A stretch of 55,953 nt of DNA. It comes from Pseudomonas fuscovaginae SE-1. Lineage in GTDB: Bacteria; Pseudomonadota; Gammaproteobacteria; Pseudomonadales; Pseudomonadaceae. This document shows, one piece after another, positions 17,063 to 25,350 of the stretch (positions are counted from its first letter, which is position 1; every line of letters begins with the position of its first letter). The DNA is taken from the NCBI RefSeq assembly GCF_000364705.1, contig NZ_AQOH01000292.1, forward strand, positions 1 to 55,953. The letters are read 5' to 3'. Both the position numbers and the translations under genes were made by a program. The notes beneath the pieces were generated by a model. It did no database searches. It was not told the DNA's origin and saw only the letters and a list, made by a program, of their open reading frames with translations.

Positions 17063-18526
17063 TCATGCAATGACATCCGCGGCCTGGACCTGACCCACGA
17101 TATTGACCTGGAAATCGGCCACACCATCGCCCAGCAAGTCGACCTGCAAAGTCCAATGATGCAGTTTCTGGCTCAATACCGCCTGACCGGCCTGCCCGGT
17201 AAAGGCCTCGACGAAGCTCAGGCCCGCTCCCTGGCTCATGACGGTCAAGTCGATCCGGTCCTCGCCACTGGAAAAATCCATGATCAGGTCGGGTTCATCC
17301 GGCGTCGATTCCGATGCCGCCTGGAACACGAAGGTGTCGCGTCCTTCCCCGCCAGACAACCAGTCGGCTCCGCTGCCGCCGTCGAGATAGTCATCGCCGG
17401 TGCCGCCGGTCAACGAGTCGTTTCCGCCCTCGCCGAACAGCATGTCATTGCCGGCACCGCCATCCAGTTCGTCGTCGCCAAGGCCACCATGGAGCCAGTT
17501 CCTCACCTCATTACCCAGGAGGTAATCATTGCCGCAGCCCCCCACGGCGTTTTCCAGCGTGACGCCCTTGGCGATCGACACGTTCCCCACCAGTCCTCCC
17601 ACGGAGGAAAAAGCCCCGGCATTGAGGTTGATCTCCTGGTCCTGGGTAAAGCCCGAGAAGTCCAGGGTGTCATTGCCACCGGCGTCCCAGACCGAGAACA
17701 CCAGCTTGTCCGACGAGGATCTGGCGCTCAGGTAGTCGATACCGGTATTGGAGCCAAAGCCATAGACGCTATCACCGGTGCGCGTATTCTCGTTGGCGCC
17801 ATACAGTTTCTGGATGGCCGCGATATCGTCCATCAGCGGGCCTGACGCATACGCACCGCCGAACGCCTGGCCGGTGTGGGTTTCGCTCCAATAGCTCATG
17901 ACGCTGTAGCCACGGGTGTCCTCTCGGTAGGTGGCATAGTCATAGCTCGGTCGGCCATTGGCGCCGTTGTAGCTTCCGGGGTGACTCAGGCCCAGGTTAT
18001 GGCCAATCTCGTGAAGCAGGGTCTGGCGCCCATAGCTGTTCAGTTCGGGCGTCTTGTTGACGCTGTAGAGCGAGCTGGTCTTGTACCAGGACTGGCCATC
18101 CTTCAAGGGCCCGGAGCCCGGCATGAATGCAAATGCCGCCGCCCCATTCGTGCCGGCGCTGTAGTTGCCAAAGCTCAGGTAGCCCTCTTTGCCCCGCGGC
18201 GCCTCGGTGAACGTCACGTTGGCGACATCGGCCCAGGCTTGCATGGCCAAAACCGCCTGTGCTTTTTGCTGGTCGCTGAACTCGCCGAAGCCGCTGACAC
18301 CTATCTTGCTGAAATTCCTGGGTGCAGAGGTCAGAAAACCGTAGGTCAACTCGATCGTCTGATTGTTGTCCTGGTCTTTCAATACCCTGCCGGAACGGAT
18401 GATCTGCTCTACCGCCTGCTCCTGGGAATAGGACGGTTTGCCATCGGCAGGCGGGAATGGCTGTGAAGGCAAGTCCCGATACACCGAATCCCGGGGCTCC
18501 TCTGTGTTGATATCACTCATTGTCAT
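17063..18526 (-). CDS. Serralysin-type zinc metalloprotease, copy 2
   Basis: A 487-residue M10B protease. The propeptide contains GKPSYSQEQAVEQI. The active site is HEIGHNLGLSHPGSY, the Met-turn SVMSYWSE. The RTX region is longer than in the other catalytic copies, with about six units (GGLGDDELDGGAGNDMLFG, GGTGDDYLDGGSGADWLSGG). The C-terminus ends DVIA. I chose ATG at 18526 because AAGGA lies 5 nt upstream and it matches the starts of copies 3 and 6; ATG at 18520 is an alternative. The open frame extends further upstream but without support. Confidence 0.93.
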   Translation of the reverse strand: MTMSDINTEEPRDSVYRDLPSQPFPPADGKPSYSQEQAVEQIIRSGRVLKDQDNNQTIELTYGFLTSAPRNFSKIGVSGFGEFSDQQKAQAVLAMQAWADVANVTFTEAPRGKEGYLSFGNYSAGTNGAAAFAFMPGSGPLKDGQSWYKTSSLYSVNKTPELNSYGRQTLLHEIGHNLGLSHPGSYNGANGRPSYDYATYREDTRGYSVMSYWSETHTGQAFGGAYASGPLMDDIAAIQKLYGANENTRTGDSVYGFGSNTGIDYLSARSSSDKLVFSVWDAGGNDTLDFSGFTQDQEINLNAGAFSSVGGLVGNVSIAKGVTLENAVGGCGNDYLLGNEVRNWLHGGLGDDELDGGAGNDMLFGEGGNDSLTGGTGDDYLDGGSGADWLSGGEGRDTFVFQAASESTPDEPDLIMDFSSGEDRIDLTVMSQGAGLSFVEAFTGQAGQAVLSQKLHHWTLQVDLLGDGVADFQVNIVGQVQAADVIA

Positions 18527-18633
18527 GCAAATCCTTGAGACAGGGAAAAACGTACCCGCGCAGGTAACTGTTCGGCCACGAGGGCGCGCATTTGACGCCT
18601 CCCTATCCGATGATTCCTGCAAATAGCGCTCAT
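18523..18633 (-). CDS. Possible small leader ORF overlapping the start of protease copy 2
   Basis: A 36-residue frame starting MSAICRNHRIGRRQ. Its TGA overlaps the protease ATG (ATGA), an arrangement typical of translational coupling. It aligns without gaps over 32 residues with the frame upstream of copy 3 (shared M-S-x-I-C-R, L-V, L-P-x-R and F-S). There is no obvious ribosome-binding site before its ATG. It could be a leader peptide or a chance frame in a duplicated leader. Confidence 0.35.
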   Translation of the reverse strand: MSAICRNHRIGRRQMRALVAEQLPARVRFSLSQGFA

Positions 18634-18766
18634 TTGACGACTGAACGCAGCCCCATTGAAAAAGTCGCCGACACCCGTTGGGGAAGTCGATGGGATGCTT
18701 CCGACAGCAGGCTCTCCACTCAAAATCTATCGATATTCAATCAACACCCGACAATTGCCGATGCGA

Positions 18767-18791
18767 GGAGGCGGCGCGAACGCCACCCCCC
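18767..18791 (-). other. Conserved GC-rich hairpin after AprX copy 1
   Basis: GGAGGCGGCG and CGCCACCCCCC form a stem around CGAA, 11-12 nt after the aprX stop at 18803. It is the same module found after copy 2 and after the RTX-only gene. It could stabilise or partly terminate the upstream message. Confidence 0.68.
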
Positions 18792-18802
18792 GTTTCATCG
18801 AC

Positions 18803-20251
18803 TCAGGCCACGATATCCGTGACCGCCGCCTGGCCCACCGTGGTGACCAGGAAATCGGCCACGCCGTGCCCGGAGAAGTCCACCGCGAGGGTGCCGAGGT
18901 TGGTACCCGCGGCATAGGTCAACACCGCATCGCCGGCATGTCCGGTGAATGCGTTGACGAAGTTCAGGCCCGTACCATGGGTGATGCCGGACAGATCGAT
19001 TTTGTCCTGGCCACTGACGAAATCCATGATCCGGTCGGCCGCCTTGGGTGTCGAATCGGAAACCGCGGCGAACACGAAGGTATCGCTGCCCGCACCGCCC
19101 CACAGCTTGTCCGCACCGCCGGCACCGTAGAGGATGTCGTTGCCGGCACCGCCGCGCAGCTCGTTGGCGACGTCGTTGCCGATCAGCAGGTCGTTGCCCG
19201 AACCGCCGATGGCATTCTCCACCGTGACGCCCTGGGCGATCGAGACGTTGCCGACCATGCCCCCCACATCGGAGAACGAACCGGCATGCAGGTTGATCTT
19301 CTGGTTCTGGGTGAAACCGGAGAAGTCCAGGGTGTCATTGCCGCCACCGTCCCAGACCGAGAACACCAGCTTGTCCGAAGACGAGGTGGCGCTCAGGTAG
19401 TCGCGTCCGGCGTTGGAGTTGAAACCGTAGGTGGTATCACCGGCACGGGTGCTGTAGTTGGCGCCATAGAGCTTCTGGATCGCCGCGATGTCGTCCATCA
19501 GCGGGCCGGACGAATAGGCTTCCACCCCACCCTTGCTGAAGTTCTGGCTGGTGTTGCTTTCACTCCAGTAGCTCATGATGCTGTAGCCGCGGGTATCCTG
19601 CCCGTAGGTCGCATCCTTGTAGCTCGGGTTGCCCTCGCCGGCGTTGTAGTCGCCGGGGTGGGACAGGCCCAGGGTGTGGCCGATCTCGTGGGTCAGGGTC
19701 TGGCGCCCGTAGTTGTTCAGGCCAGGCGTCTTGTTGACGTTGTAGCCGCTACCGGTCAGGTACCAGGACTGGCCGTCGTAACCAGGCTCGGTCCCCGGCA
19801 GGAAGGCGAATGCCGCCGCCCCTTCCTGGCCGCCGCTGTAGTTACCGAAGGTCATGTGACCATCTCCGCCCCTCGCCGCCTCGGTGAAGGTCACGTTGGC
19901 GACATCGGCCCAGGACTGCATGGCCAGCACCGCCTGCGACTTCTGCAGGGCACTGAACTGACTGAAGCCGGTGACGCCCAGACCGCTGAAATTCGAGGTC
20001 GGGGACGTCAGGAAGGTATAGGTCAGCTCGATCTTGCCGCTGCCGTTCAGGTCGTGCCACGCGGCACCGTCACGTAACAGGTACGTGGCGGCCTGATCGA
20101 CAGAGTAGGAGGGTTTGCCATTGACCGTCAGATTACCACCACGGTCATACTGATGGCTGAAGCTATCGATCTGGTTGAAGGCGGAACTTGTACCGTTGGC
20201 CGCCAGAGCCGACTCTACCGAGACAATAGCTTTCGCTTTGACTTTCGACAT
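18803..20251 (-). CDS. aprX: AprX/AprA alkaline metalloprotease, copy 1 (ancestral-like)
   Basis: A 482-residue serralysin, nearest to the well-known AprX of P. fluorescens. The start MSKVKAKAIVS is typical, at ATG 20251 with AAGGAAG 9 nt upstream; a longer frame from 20302 is not supported. Zinc ligands and the catalytic Glu lie in HEIGHTLGLSH (188-198), with the Met-turn SIMSYW around Met226. RTX repeats (GGSGNDLLIGNDVANELRGGAGNDILYG) bind calcium, and DIVA is the C-terminal export signal. It is secreted without a Sec signal through AprDEF and degrades extracellular proteins such as casein. It is first in the array, so the promoter for the block should lie upstream. Confidence 0.96.
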   Translation of the reverse strand: MSKVKAKAIVSVESALAANGTSSAFNQIDSFSHQYDRGGNLTVNGKPSYSVDQAATYLLRDGAAWHDLNGSGKIELTYTFLTSPTSNFSGLGVTGFSQFSALQKSQAVLAMQSWADVANVTFTEAARGGDGHMTFGNYSGGQEGAAAFAFLPGTEPGYDGQSWYLTGSGYNVNKTPGLNNYGRQTLTHEIGHTLGLSHPGDYNAGEGNPSYKDATYGQDTRGYSIMSYWSESNTSQNFSKGGVEAYSSGPLMDDIAAIQKLYGANYSTRAGDTTYGFNSNAGRDYLSATSSSDKLVFSVWDGGGNDTLDFSGFTQNQKINLHAGSFSDVGGMVGNVSIAQGVTVENAIGGSGNDLLIGNDVANELRGGAGNDILYGAGGADKLWGGAGSDTFVFAAVSDSTPKAADRIMDFVSGQDKIDLSGITHGTGLNFVNAFTGHAGDAVLTYAAGTNLGTLAVDFSGHGVADFLVTTVGQAAVTDIVA

Positions 20252-20733
20252 AAACACACTTCCTTGTTTACAAGTGAAACAGTTTTTGTCCGATAGCGAC
20301 AATCTCTTGGCGAGATCATCCTATCACTCGCCCTTTTTGAAGGCAGCGAGAAACTGACACATTTTGAAATCAACCGTCCAGCGCTTTTTTTGATATCAAA
20401 ACGCCAAAATCCGGCAAGATCCCGTAAACATTGCCTATGTCTCTAAAAATATTTTCCGACAGAACTTTCCTAATCCTATAAGCAGGACATCCAGAATATT
20501 CAAATCGGGAAAACTCATAAGCGGCGCGCATCGATAAATGACCGATCAGTCACTTATGAACTTGCGGGTTTTATTGCTGTTTTCTCTCGCTTAGTTCTGT
20601 AGGACAATTCCACCAGTGGACGCCGCGCGAACACCTGCGAAGCCGGGGAGCCGTGCACAGATGTTCTAGACTTGTCCCGGCATGACGGTGCCTACTGTCA
20701 CCCTGCACGATTGAGCTATGTTCCAGGTACAGC
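20252..20733. other. AT-rich divergent intergenic region between aprX and araC-type gene
   Basis: About 480 nt without a credible gene, clearly more AT-rich than its surroundings, holding the divergent promoters. Visible elements are a palindrome overlapping the aprX ribosome-binding site (CTTGTTTACAAG, 20264-20275), AAAATATTTTCCGAC at 20446-20460 (also found at 25359), and the partial palindrome TGACCGATCAGTCA at 20539-20552. I could not place a -35/-10 pair with confidence. Confidence 0.6.
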
Positions 20734-21582
20734 ATGTCCAGCAACGCCGACAACTGGATCGACCTGACTCAGGATCGCGATACCGGTATCGAAACCCTCC
20801 GCGCCCACTTCAAGGGGCACGCCTATGACGCCCACTGGCACGACACCTACCTGATAGGTGTCACCGAACAGGGTGTCCAGCAATTCAATTGCCGGCGCGC
20901 CCGCTACCACAGCACGCCGGGCAATGTATTCATGCTCGAGCCCGGGGAGATTCACGACGGCGACGCCCCGACCGAGGGCGGTTTCACCTACAGCACCCTG
21001 TACCTTGAGCCGCACTGGCTCGAACGCGAACTGGGCGCGCTGTTCCAGGAGGCGCCGGCCAACAGTCAACTGTCCTTCGCCCAGCCGCTGACGACCGGCG
21101 ACAGCCGCCTGGCCCTGGCCACCAACGCGGCCTTCCAGGCGATCCACAGCTCGGAGCTGCGGATTGTCCAGCAAAGTGCCCTGGACCAGATGTTCGATGC
21201 CCTCACCCGCCATCTTTACTGGCGTACCCGCTACCGCGAAGACCCACGCCTGCCCCGGGTGGCGCAACGGGCCCGGGAATACCTGCACGCTCACCTGCAA
21301 CAGGACGTCAGCCTGGACGACCTGGCCACGGTGACCGGTGTCGACCGTTTCCGCCTGACCCGCGCCTTCAAGTCGGCCTATGGCCTACCGCCCCACGCCT
21401 ACCTGGTGCAGTTGCGCCTGGCCCGGGCCCGGCAGTTGCTGGCACGGGGCGAGCAGCCGGCAACGGTGGCGATGAACCTCGGCTTTTCCGACCAGAGTCA
21501 CCTGGGACGCTGGTTCGTCCGTGCCTATGGCCTGACGCCGGCGGCCTACCGCAAACGCTGCTCAAACCTTCCAGACGCCTGA
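20734..21582 (+). CDS. AraC-family transcriptional regulator with cupin sensor domain
   Basis: A 282-residue regulator. The N-terminal AraC-binding cupin (about 1-150) contains HAYDAHWHDTYLIGV and PGEIHDGD. The C-terminal double helix-turn-helix (about 180-275) includes LDDLATVTGVDRFRLTRAFKSAYG and a second helix with GFSDQSHLGRWFVRAYGLTPAAYR. It precedes a LysE exporter by 51 nt on the same strand, a common pairing in which the regulator controls the exporter. The ligand is unknown. Confidence 0.92.
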   Translation: MSSNADNWIDLTQDRDTGIETLRAHFKGHAYDAHWHDTYLIGVTEQGVQQFNCRRARYHSTPGNVFMLEPGEIHDGDAPTEGGFTYSTLYLEPHWLERELGALFQEAPANSQLSFAQPLTTGDSRLALATNAAFQAIHSSELRIVQQSALDQMFDALTRHLYWRTRYREDPRLPRVAQRAREYLHAHLQQDVSLDDLATVTGVDRFRLTRAFKSAYGLPPHAYLVQLRLARARQLLARGEQPATVAMNLGFSDQSHLGRWFVRAYGLTPAAYRKRCSNLPDA

Positions 21583-21633
21583 GCCGACAGCCGCGAAGAT
21601 CGTCACATCGATCCACTCGCGGAGTTGTCATCC

Positions 21634-22245
21634 ATGCTGTCCACTATCCCGAACCTGCTGCCTTTCGCACTGTTCGCCTTCGTCGCCTCGATCACCCCCG
21701 GGCCGAACAACATCCTGGTACTGAGCAACAGCGCCCGACATGGCCTGACGGCAACACTGCCGATCATTCTCGGCGCCTGCGCCGGCACTGCGCTGATTGT
21801 GCTGCTGGTCGGCAGTGGGGTCGGCCAGTCGCTGAGCGACCTGCCCCGCGTACAAACCGCCATGCAATGGCTGGGGATCGCCTGGCTGAGCTATCTGGCC
21901 TGGCAGATCTTCAACGCGCCGGTCGACGATATCGGGGCCGGCAGCGACCCGTCCAGGCACCTCGGTTTGCTGGGAGCAGCCAGCCTGCAAGTGATCAATC
22001 CCAAGGTCTGGCTGGTGGCACTGGCGGTGGTGGGCGTGTTCGCCGGACAGGGTGCCGAACGCCAGCTCCACGTTACGGCGCTGTCGCTGGTACTGTTCTT
22101 CGTTTCGCTTCCCTGCGTCGGCCTGTGGGCAATGCTGGGTGTCGGCTCGGCCCGGTTGCTGCGCTCACCTGTGGCGATGCGCCGATTCAACCGCTGCATG
22201 GCCTTGCTGTTGCTGGCTTCGGCGTGGCTAAGTGTCCTGGCCTGA
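21634..22245 (+). CDS. LysE/RhtB-family amino acid exporter
   Basis: A 203-residue membrane protein with about six hydrophobic segments. The family signature ASITPGPNNILVLSNSARHG lies in the first 40 residues, and LQVINPKVWLVALAVVG is in the middle. It probably exports an amino acid or related metabolite. I chose ATG at 21634 with GGAG 9 nt upstream; an in-frame TTG at 21625 adds three residues. A hairpin (CAAAAGC/GCTTTTG, 22270-22298) follows the gene but has no T-run. Confidence 0.9.
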   Translation: MLSTIPNLLPFALFAFVASITPGPNNILVLSNSARHGLTATLPIILGACAGTALIVLLVGSGVGQSLSDLPRVQTAMQWLGIAWLSYLAWQIFNAPVDDIGAGSDPSRHLGLLGAASLQVINPKVWLVALAVVGVFAGQGAERQLHVTALSLVLFFVSLPCVGLWAMLGVGSARLLRSPVAMRRFNRCMALLLLASAWLSVLA

Positions 22246-22383
22246 GCAGGCGTACGGGTCGCCATAGTGCAAAAGCCGGTCGCCCTGGTGCGCTTTTGGC
22301 AGGCAACGGCTGCGTAACGTAGTCGAACGGTGCAAGAAGACACCGGCCACGACAATAACGACCTGCCGCGAGACACAGCGCTC

Positions 22384-23346
22384 ATGAAAACCCCGAACCT
22401 GAAAAGACTGTTCAACGGTTGTCTGCTCCTCGGCGCCAGCGCATTGCTCGGCAACCCGGTCTCCGCGGCCGAAGACGCGTCCTGCAAGACCGTGCGCATG
22501 GGCGTGGTCAACTGGACCGACGTCATCGCCACCAGCGCAGTGGCCGATGTGCTGCTCAACGGCCTGGGCTATGAAAGCAGGCAGACCAGCGCCGTGCAGC
22601 AGATCATCTTCGCCGGCATCCGCGACAAGCGCCTGGACATCTTCCTCGGCTACTGGAAGCCGGCGATGGACAAGAACATCGGGCCCTTCGTCACCGCCAA
22701 CCAGGTCAGGGTCATGGCCAGCCCCAGCCTGGCCGACGCCCAGGCGACCCTCGCGGTACCGCAGTACGTGGCGGACGCCGGGCTCAAGACCTTCGGCGAC
22801 ATCGCCAGGTTCAGGGACCAGCTCAAGGGCACCATCTACGGTATCGAACCCGGCAGCGGCGCCAATACCACGATCAAGACTCTGATCGACACCGACCACT
22901 TCGGGCTCAAGGGTTTCAAGCTGGTGGAGTCGGGTGAGGCCGGAATGCTGGCCGCCGTGCAGCGGGCGATCAACCGCAAGGAGTTCGTGGTCTTCGTCGG
23001 CTGGACCCCGCACCCGATGAACATCAACATGAAGATCACCTACCTGACCGGCAGCGAGGACGTCTACGGGCCCAACGAAGGTGCCGCCACCGTCTCCACC
23101 GTGACCGCCCCGGACTATGCGCAACGCTGCCCGAACGTGAACCGGCTGCTGGAGAATCTGACCTTCAGCGCGGCCCAGGAAAGCCAGCTGATGGTACCGA
23201 TCATGGAGCGCCAGGCTCCCCAGGAGGTGGCCCGGCAATGGCTGCGCGACCATCCCGAGGATCTCAGGCGTTGGCTGGCGGGCGTCACCAGCGTCGACGG
23301 CCGGGATGGCATGGTAACGGTCCAGGCCAGCCTGGAGCCGCAATGA
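22384..23346 (+). CDS. choX: Choline/betaine-type ABC transporter substrate-binding protein
   Basis: A 320-residue periplasmic binding protein of the OpuAC/ChoX family. It starts MKTPNLKRLFNG with a signal sequence ending near VSAAED. VRMGVVNWTDVIATSAVADVLL and DIFLGYWKPAMDKNI are characteristic of choline/betaine binders, whose pockets use Trp and Tyr to hold trimethylammonium groups. No ATPase or permease gene lies nearby, so it must share a transporter encoded elsewhere. It overlaps the following esterase by 4 nt. Carnitine or another quaternary amine is possible. Confidence 0.83.
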   Translation: MKTPNLKRLFNGCLLLGASALLGNPVSAAEDASCKTVRMGVVNWTDVIATSAVADVLLNGLGYESRQTSAVQQIIFAGIRDKRLDIFLGYWKPAMDKNIGPFVTANQVRVMASPSLADAQATLAVPQYVADAGLKTFGDIARFRDQLKGTIYGIEPGSGANTTIKTLIDTDHFGLKGFKLVESGEAGMLAAVQRAINRKEFVVFVGWTPHPMNINMKITYLTGSEDVYGPNEGAATVSTVTAPDYAQRCPNVNRLLENLTFSAAQESQLMVPIMERQAPQEVARQWLRDHPEDLRRWLAGVTSVDGRDGMVTVQASLEPQ

Positions 23347-24272
23347 CCGACTATCCCCTTTCCCCCGGCATGAGCGCCTTCGTCAGCAAGACGCTCGGCT
23401 TCTCCGGTCCGGACAGCAGCATCCAGGGCATGCGTCACCGCTACAGCCGGATGTGCCAGGCCTTCACCCCACCCCGTCCGGCCGATATCGAGGTCGAGGA
23501 GCAACGCATCGGTCGAGTGCCGATACGCGTGTATCGCCCGACCTCACCTCGCCCGGCCAATGGTTGGCCTTGCGTGGTCTACCTGCATGGTGGCGGCTGG
23601 GTCGTGGGCGATCTCGACTCCCACGACTTCATCACCGCCGAACTGGCCTCGCGGCTCAAGGCCGTGGTGATTGCGGCGCACTACCGATTGGCGCCGGAAC
23701 ACCCCTACCCAGCCGCATTCGACGATTGCCTGGCGGTCTGGCGCGACTTGCGCGCCGAGGCCGGCACCTGGCAGGTGGATCCGCGGCGGATGGCCATAGC
23801 CGGCGACAGTGCCGGCGGCAACCTGGCCGCCGCCGTATGCCTGGCACTGCGCGATGCCGAGGAGCCACAACCGCTGCTGCAGGCGCTGATCTATCCGGGC
23901 CTGGGTGGCAGCGACGGCCTGCCTTCGCGTAGCGAATGCGCCGACGCTCCATTGCTCAGCAGCGACGATGTGCGCAGCTATCACGCCTGGTACCTGGCAC
24001 ACACCGACAGGCCCGACGCCTATGCAATGCCACTGCGGGCGGCGAACTTCCAGAACCTGGCTGCAGCCTTCATTGCCGTGGCGCAACACGACCCCTTGCG
24101 GGACGACGGTGTCTGCTATTTCGAACGGCTGAAAAAGGCCGGTGGCCGCGCCACCCTGCACCTTGGCCTGGGCCTGGTGCACGGCTGCCTGCGGGCTCGG
24201 GGCATGGCCCCGGAGGTGGACCTGCTGTACGAAAAGCTGCTGGCGCAGCTACGGCGCTACCTGCACCCTTGA
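23343..24272 (+). CDS. Alpha/beta hydrolase (hormone-sensitive lipase/family IV esterase)
   Basis: A 309-residue esterase. It shows the oxyanion motif HGGGW, the nucleophile elbow GDSAGGN, an acidic residue in AQHDPLRDD and a His in GLVHG, which make a complete family IV triad. No signal peptide is seen, so it is probably cytoplasmic. The start overlaps the choX stop (ATGA), which suggests that the substrate is related to what ChoX binds, perhaps a choline or carnitine ester; this is inferred from context only. Confidence 0.87.
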   Translation: MTDYPLSPGMSAFVSKTLGFSGPDSSIQGMRHRYSRMCQAFTPPRPADIEVEEQRIGRVPIRVYRPTSPRPANGWPCVVYLHGGGWVVGDLDSHDFITAELASRLKAVVIAAHYRLAPEHPYPAAFDDCLAVWRDLRAEAGTWQVDPRRMAIAGDSAGGNLAAAVCLALRDAEEPQPLLQALIYPGLGGSDGLPSRSECADAPLLSSDDVRSYHAWYLAHTDRPDAYAMPLRAANFQNLAAAFIAVAQHDPLRDDGVCYFERLKKAGGRATLHLGLGLVHGCLRARGMAPEVDLLYEKLLAQLRRYLHP

Positions 24273-24280
24273 GTCGTCCC

Positions 24281-24370
24281 TGCGGGGGCCGGCCTGCTGG
24301 CGATAGCGCCGGGTCAGACACTGAAGTATTGCCGGGCAGACCGCTATCGCCAGCAAGCCGGCTGCCACAG
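24281..24370. repeat. REP inverted pair after the esterase gene
   Basis: GGCCGGCCTGCTGGCGATAGCG and its near reverse complement (CGCTATCGCCAGCAAGCCGG) flank a spacer of about 40 nt. It lies between convergent genes and is of the same REP class as the unit after ugd. Confidence 0.8.
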
Positions 24371-24414
24371 GCCTCATGGCTTCCACGGTTTCCAGCAGCC
24401 ATGGATGTGCAGGG

Positions 24415-24822
24415 TTACTTGACTCCCTCATGGTTGACCATCCAGGTCACACCAAAACGATCCTCGAACATGGCGAAACGTTCAGCCCAGAAAGTCTTCG
24501 CCAGCGGCATGATGACCTTGCCACCCTCGCTCAAACCCTTGAACAGTCGCTCGGCCTGCGCAGCGCTGTCGACGTTGAGGGACACCGATACCCCCTGTGG
24601 TTTCTGGAACGGCTGGCCCGATGGGCAGTCCGAAGCCATCAGACTGAATGCGCCCACGGTCAGGCAGGCGTGCAGAATCTTGTCACTGTCCCTGGGGACT
24701 TCGGCCTCCGCCGGCGCGTCGGCGAAGGACAGGGAAAACAGCTCGCCGCCCAGCACCCGCTGATACAGCGCAAAGGCCTCCTTGCAGTTTCCGTCGAAGC
24801 TCAGGTACGGAATGATTTTCAT
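24415..24822 (-). CDS. PhnB-like VOC-superfamily protein
   Basis: A 135-residue protein with the PhnB/glyoxalase-like fold: MKIIPYLSFDGNCKEAFALYQ at the start and FWAERFAMFEDRFGVTWMVN near the end. The role is unknown; such proteins often accompany ECF sigma factors. The ATG at 24822 has AGGAGATC upstream. It lies 23 nt after the DGPF-domain gene, in the same operon. Confidence 0.9.
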   Translation of the reverse strand: MKIIPYLSFDGNCKEAFALYQRVLGGELFSLSFADAPAEAEVPRDSDKILHACLTVGAFSLMASDCPSGQPFQKPQGVSVSLNVDSAAQAERLFKGLSEGGKVIMPLAKTFWAERFAMFEDRFGVTWMVNHEGVK

Positions 24823-24845
24823 GGTGGATCTCCTGTGGTCAGGTT

Positions 24846-25271
24846 TCACGGTTGGCCGGACAACTGCGCGCGCAGGCGTTCTTCCTGCTCACGCAACTCG
24901 GGGGTCAGGCATTCGCCGAAATCCTCGGCTTCGAAGATCTGGCGAATCTCGATGTCGCTGTCGCTGACCATCGGGTTCGGGCAGCGCTTGACCCAGTCGA
25001 TGGCCTCCTGCAGCGACTGGACCTGGAATATCCAGTAGCCGGCGATCAGCTCCCGGGTCTCGATGAACGGGCCATCCACGACGGTGCGCTGCTTGCCGGA
25101 AAAGCGCACGCGTGCGCCCCTGGAACTGGGGTGCAAGCCCTCGGCGGCGAGCATCACCCCGGCCTTGACCAGCTCTTCGTTGTAGGCGCCCATGGCGGCC
25201 AGCAGTTGTGCGCTGGGCATTTCCCCGGCTTCCGATTCCGGGCTGGCCTTGACGATCACCATAAATCGCAT
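24846..25271 (-). CDS. DGPF-domain (YCII-related) protein
   Basis: A 141-residue protein starting MRFMVIVKASPESEAGEMPS, with the VVDGPFIETRELIAGYWIFQV stretch that names the DGPF family. These proteins are nearly always linked to ECF42 sigma factors and may work with them. None is present in this window, but an ECF42-like promoter motif lies upstream (25324-25350). Confidence 0.9.
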   Translation of the reverse strand: MRFMVIVKASPESEAGEMPSAQLLAAMGAYNEELVKAGVMLAAEGLHPSSRGARVRFSGKQRTVVDGPFIETRELIAGYWIFQVQSLQEAIDWVKRCPNPMVSDSDIEIRQIFEAEDFGECLTPELREQEERLRAQLSGQP

Positions 25272-25323
25272 GTCTGTTCTCCTGAGGGTGAGTGAGCCAT
25301 CCCTGTGGCGGCTCTACGGGTTA

Positions 25324-25350
25324 ATCGAACGGCCGCGAGCGGAATCGACA
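25324..25350 (-). promoter_or_regulatory. ECF42-like promoter upstream of the DGPF gene
   Basis: On the minus strand TGTCGA is followed after exactly 17 nt by CGAT. As I recall, ECF42 promoters have TGTCGA at -35 and CGAT/CGAC at -10. The -10 element is 53 nt from the DGPF start. A matching element faces the other way at 25412-25438. Confidence 0.6.

Noticed and set aside
20571..20753. Small minus-strand frame in the aprX/araC intergenic region
   Set aside because: No ribosome-binding site, no similarity to known proteins, and it overlaps the likely promoter of the AraC gene.
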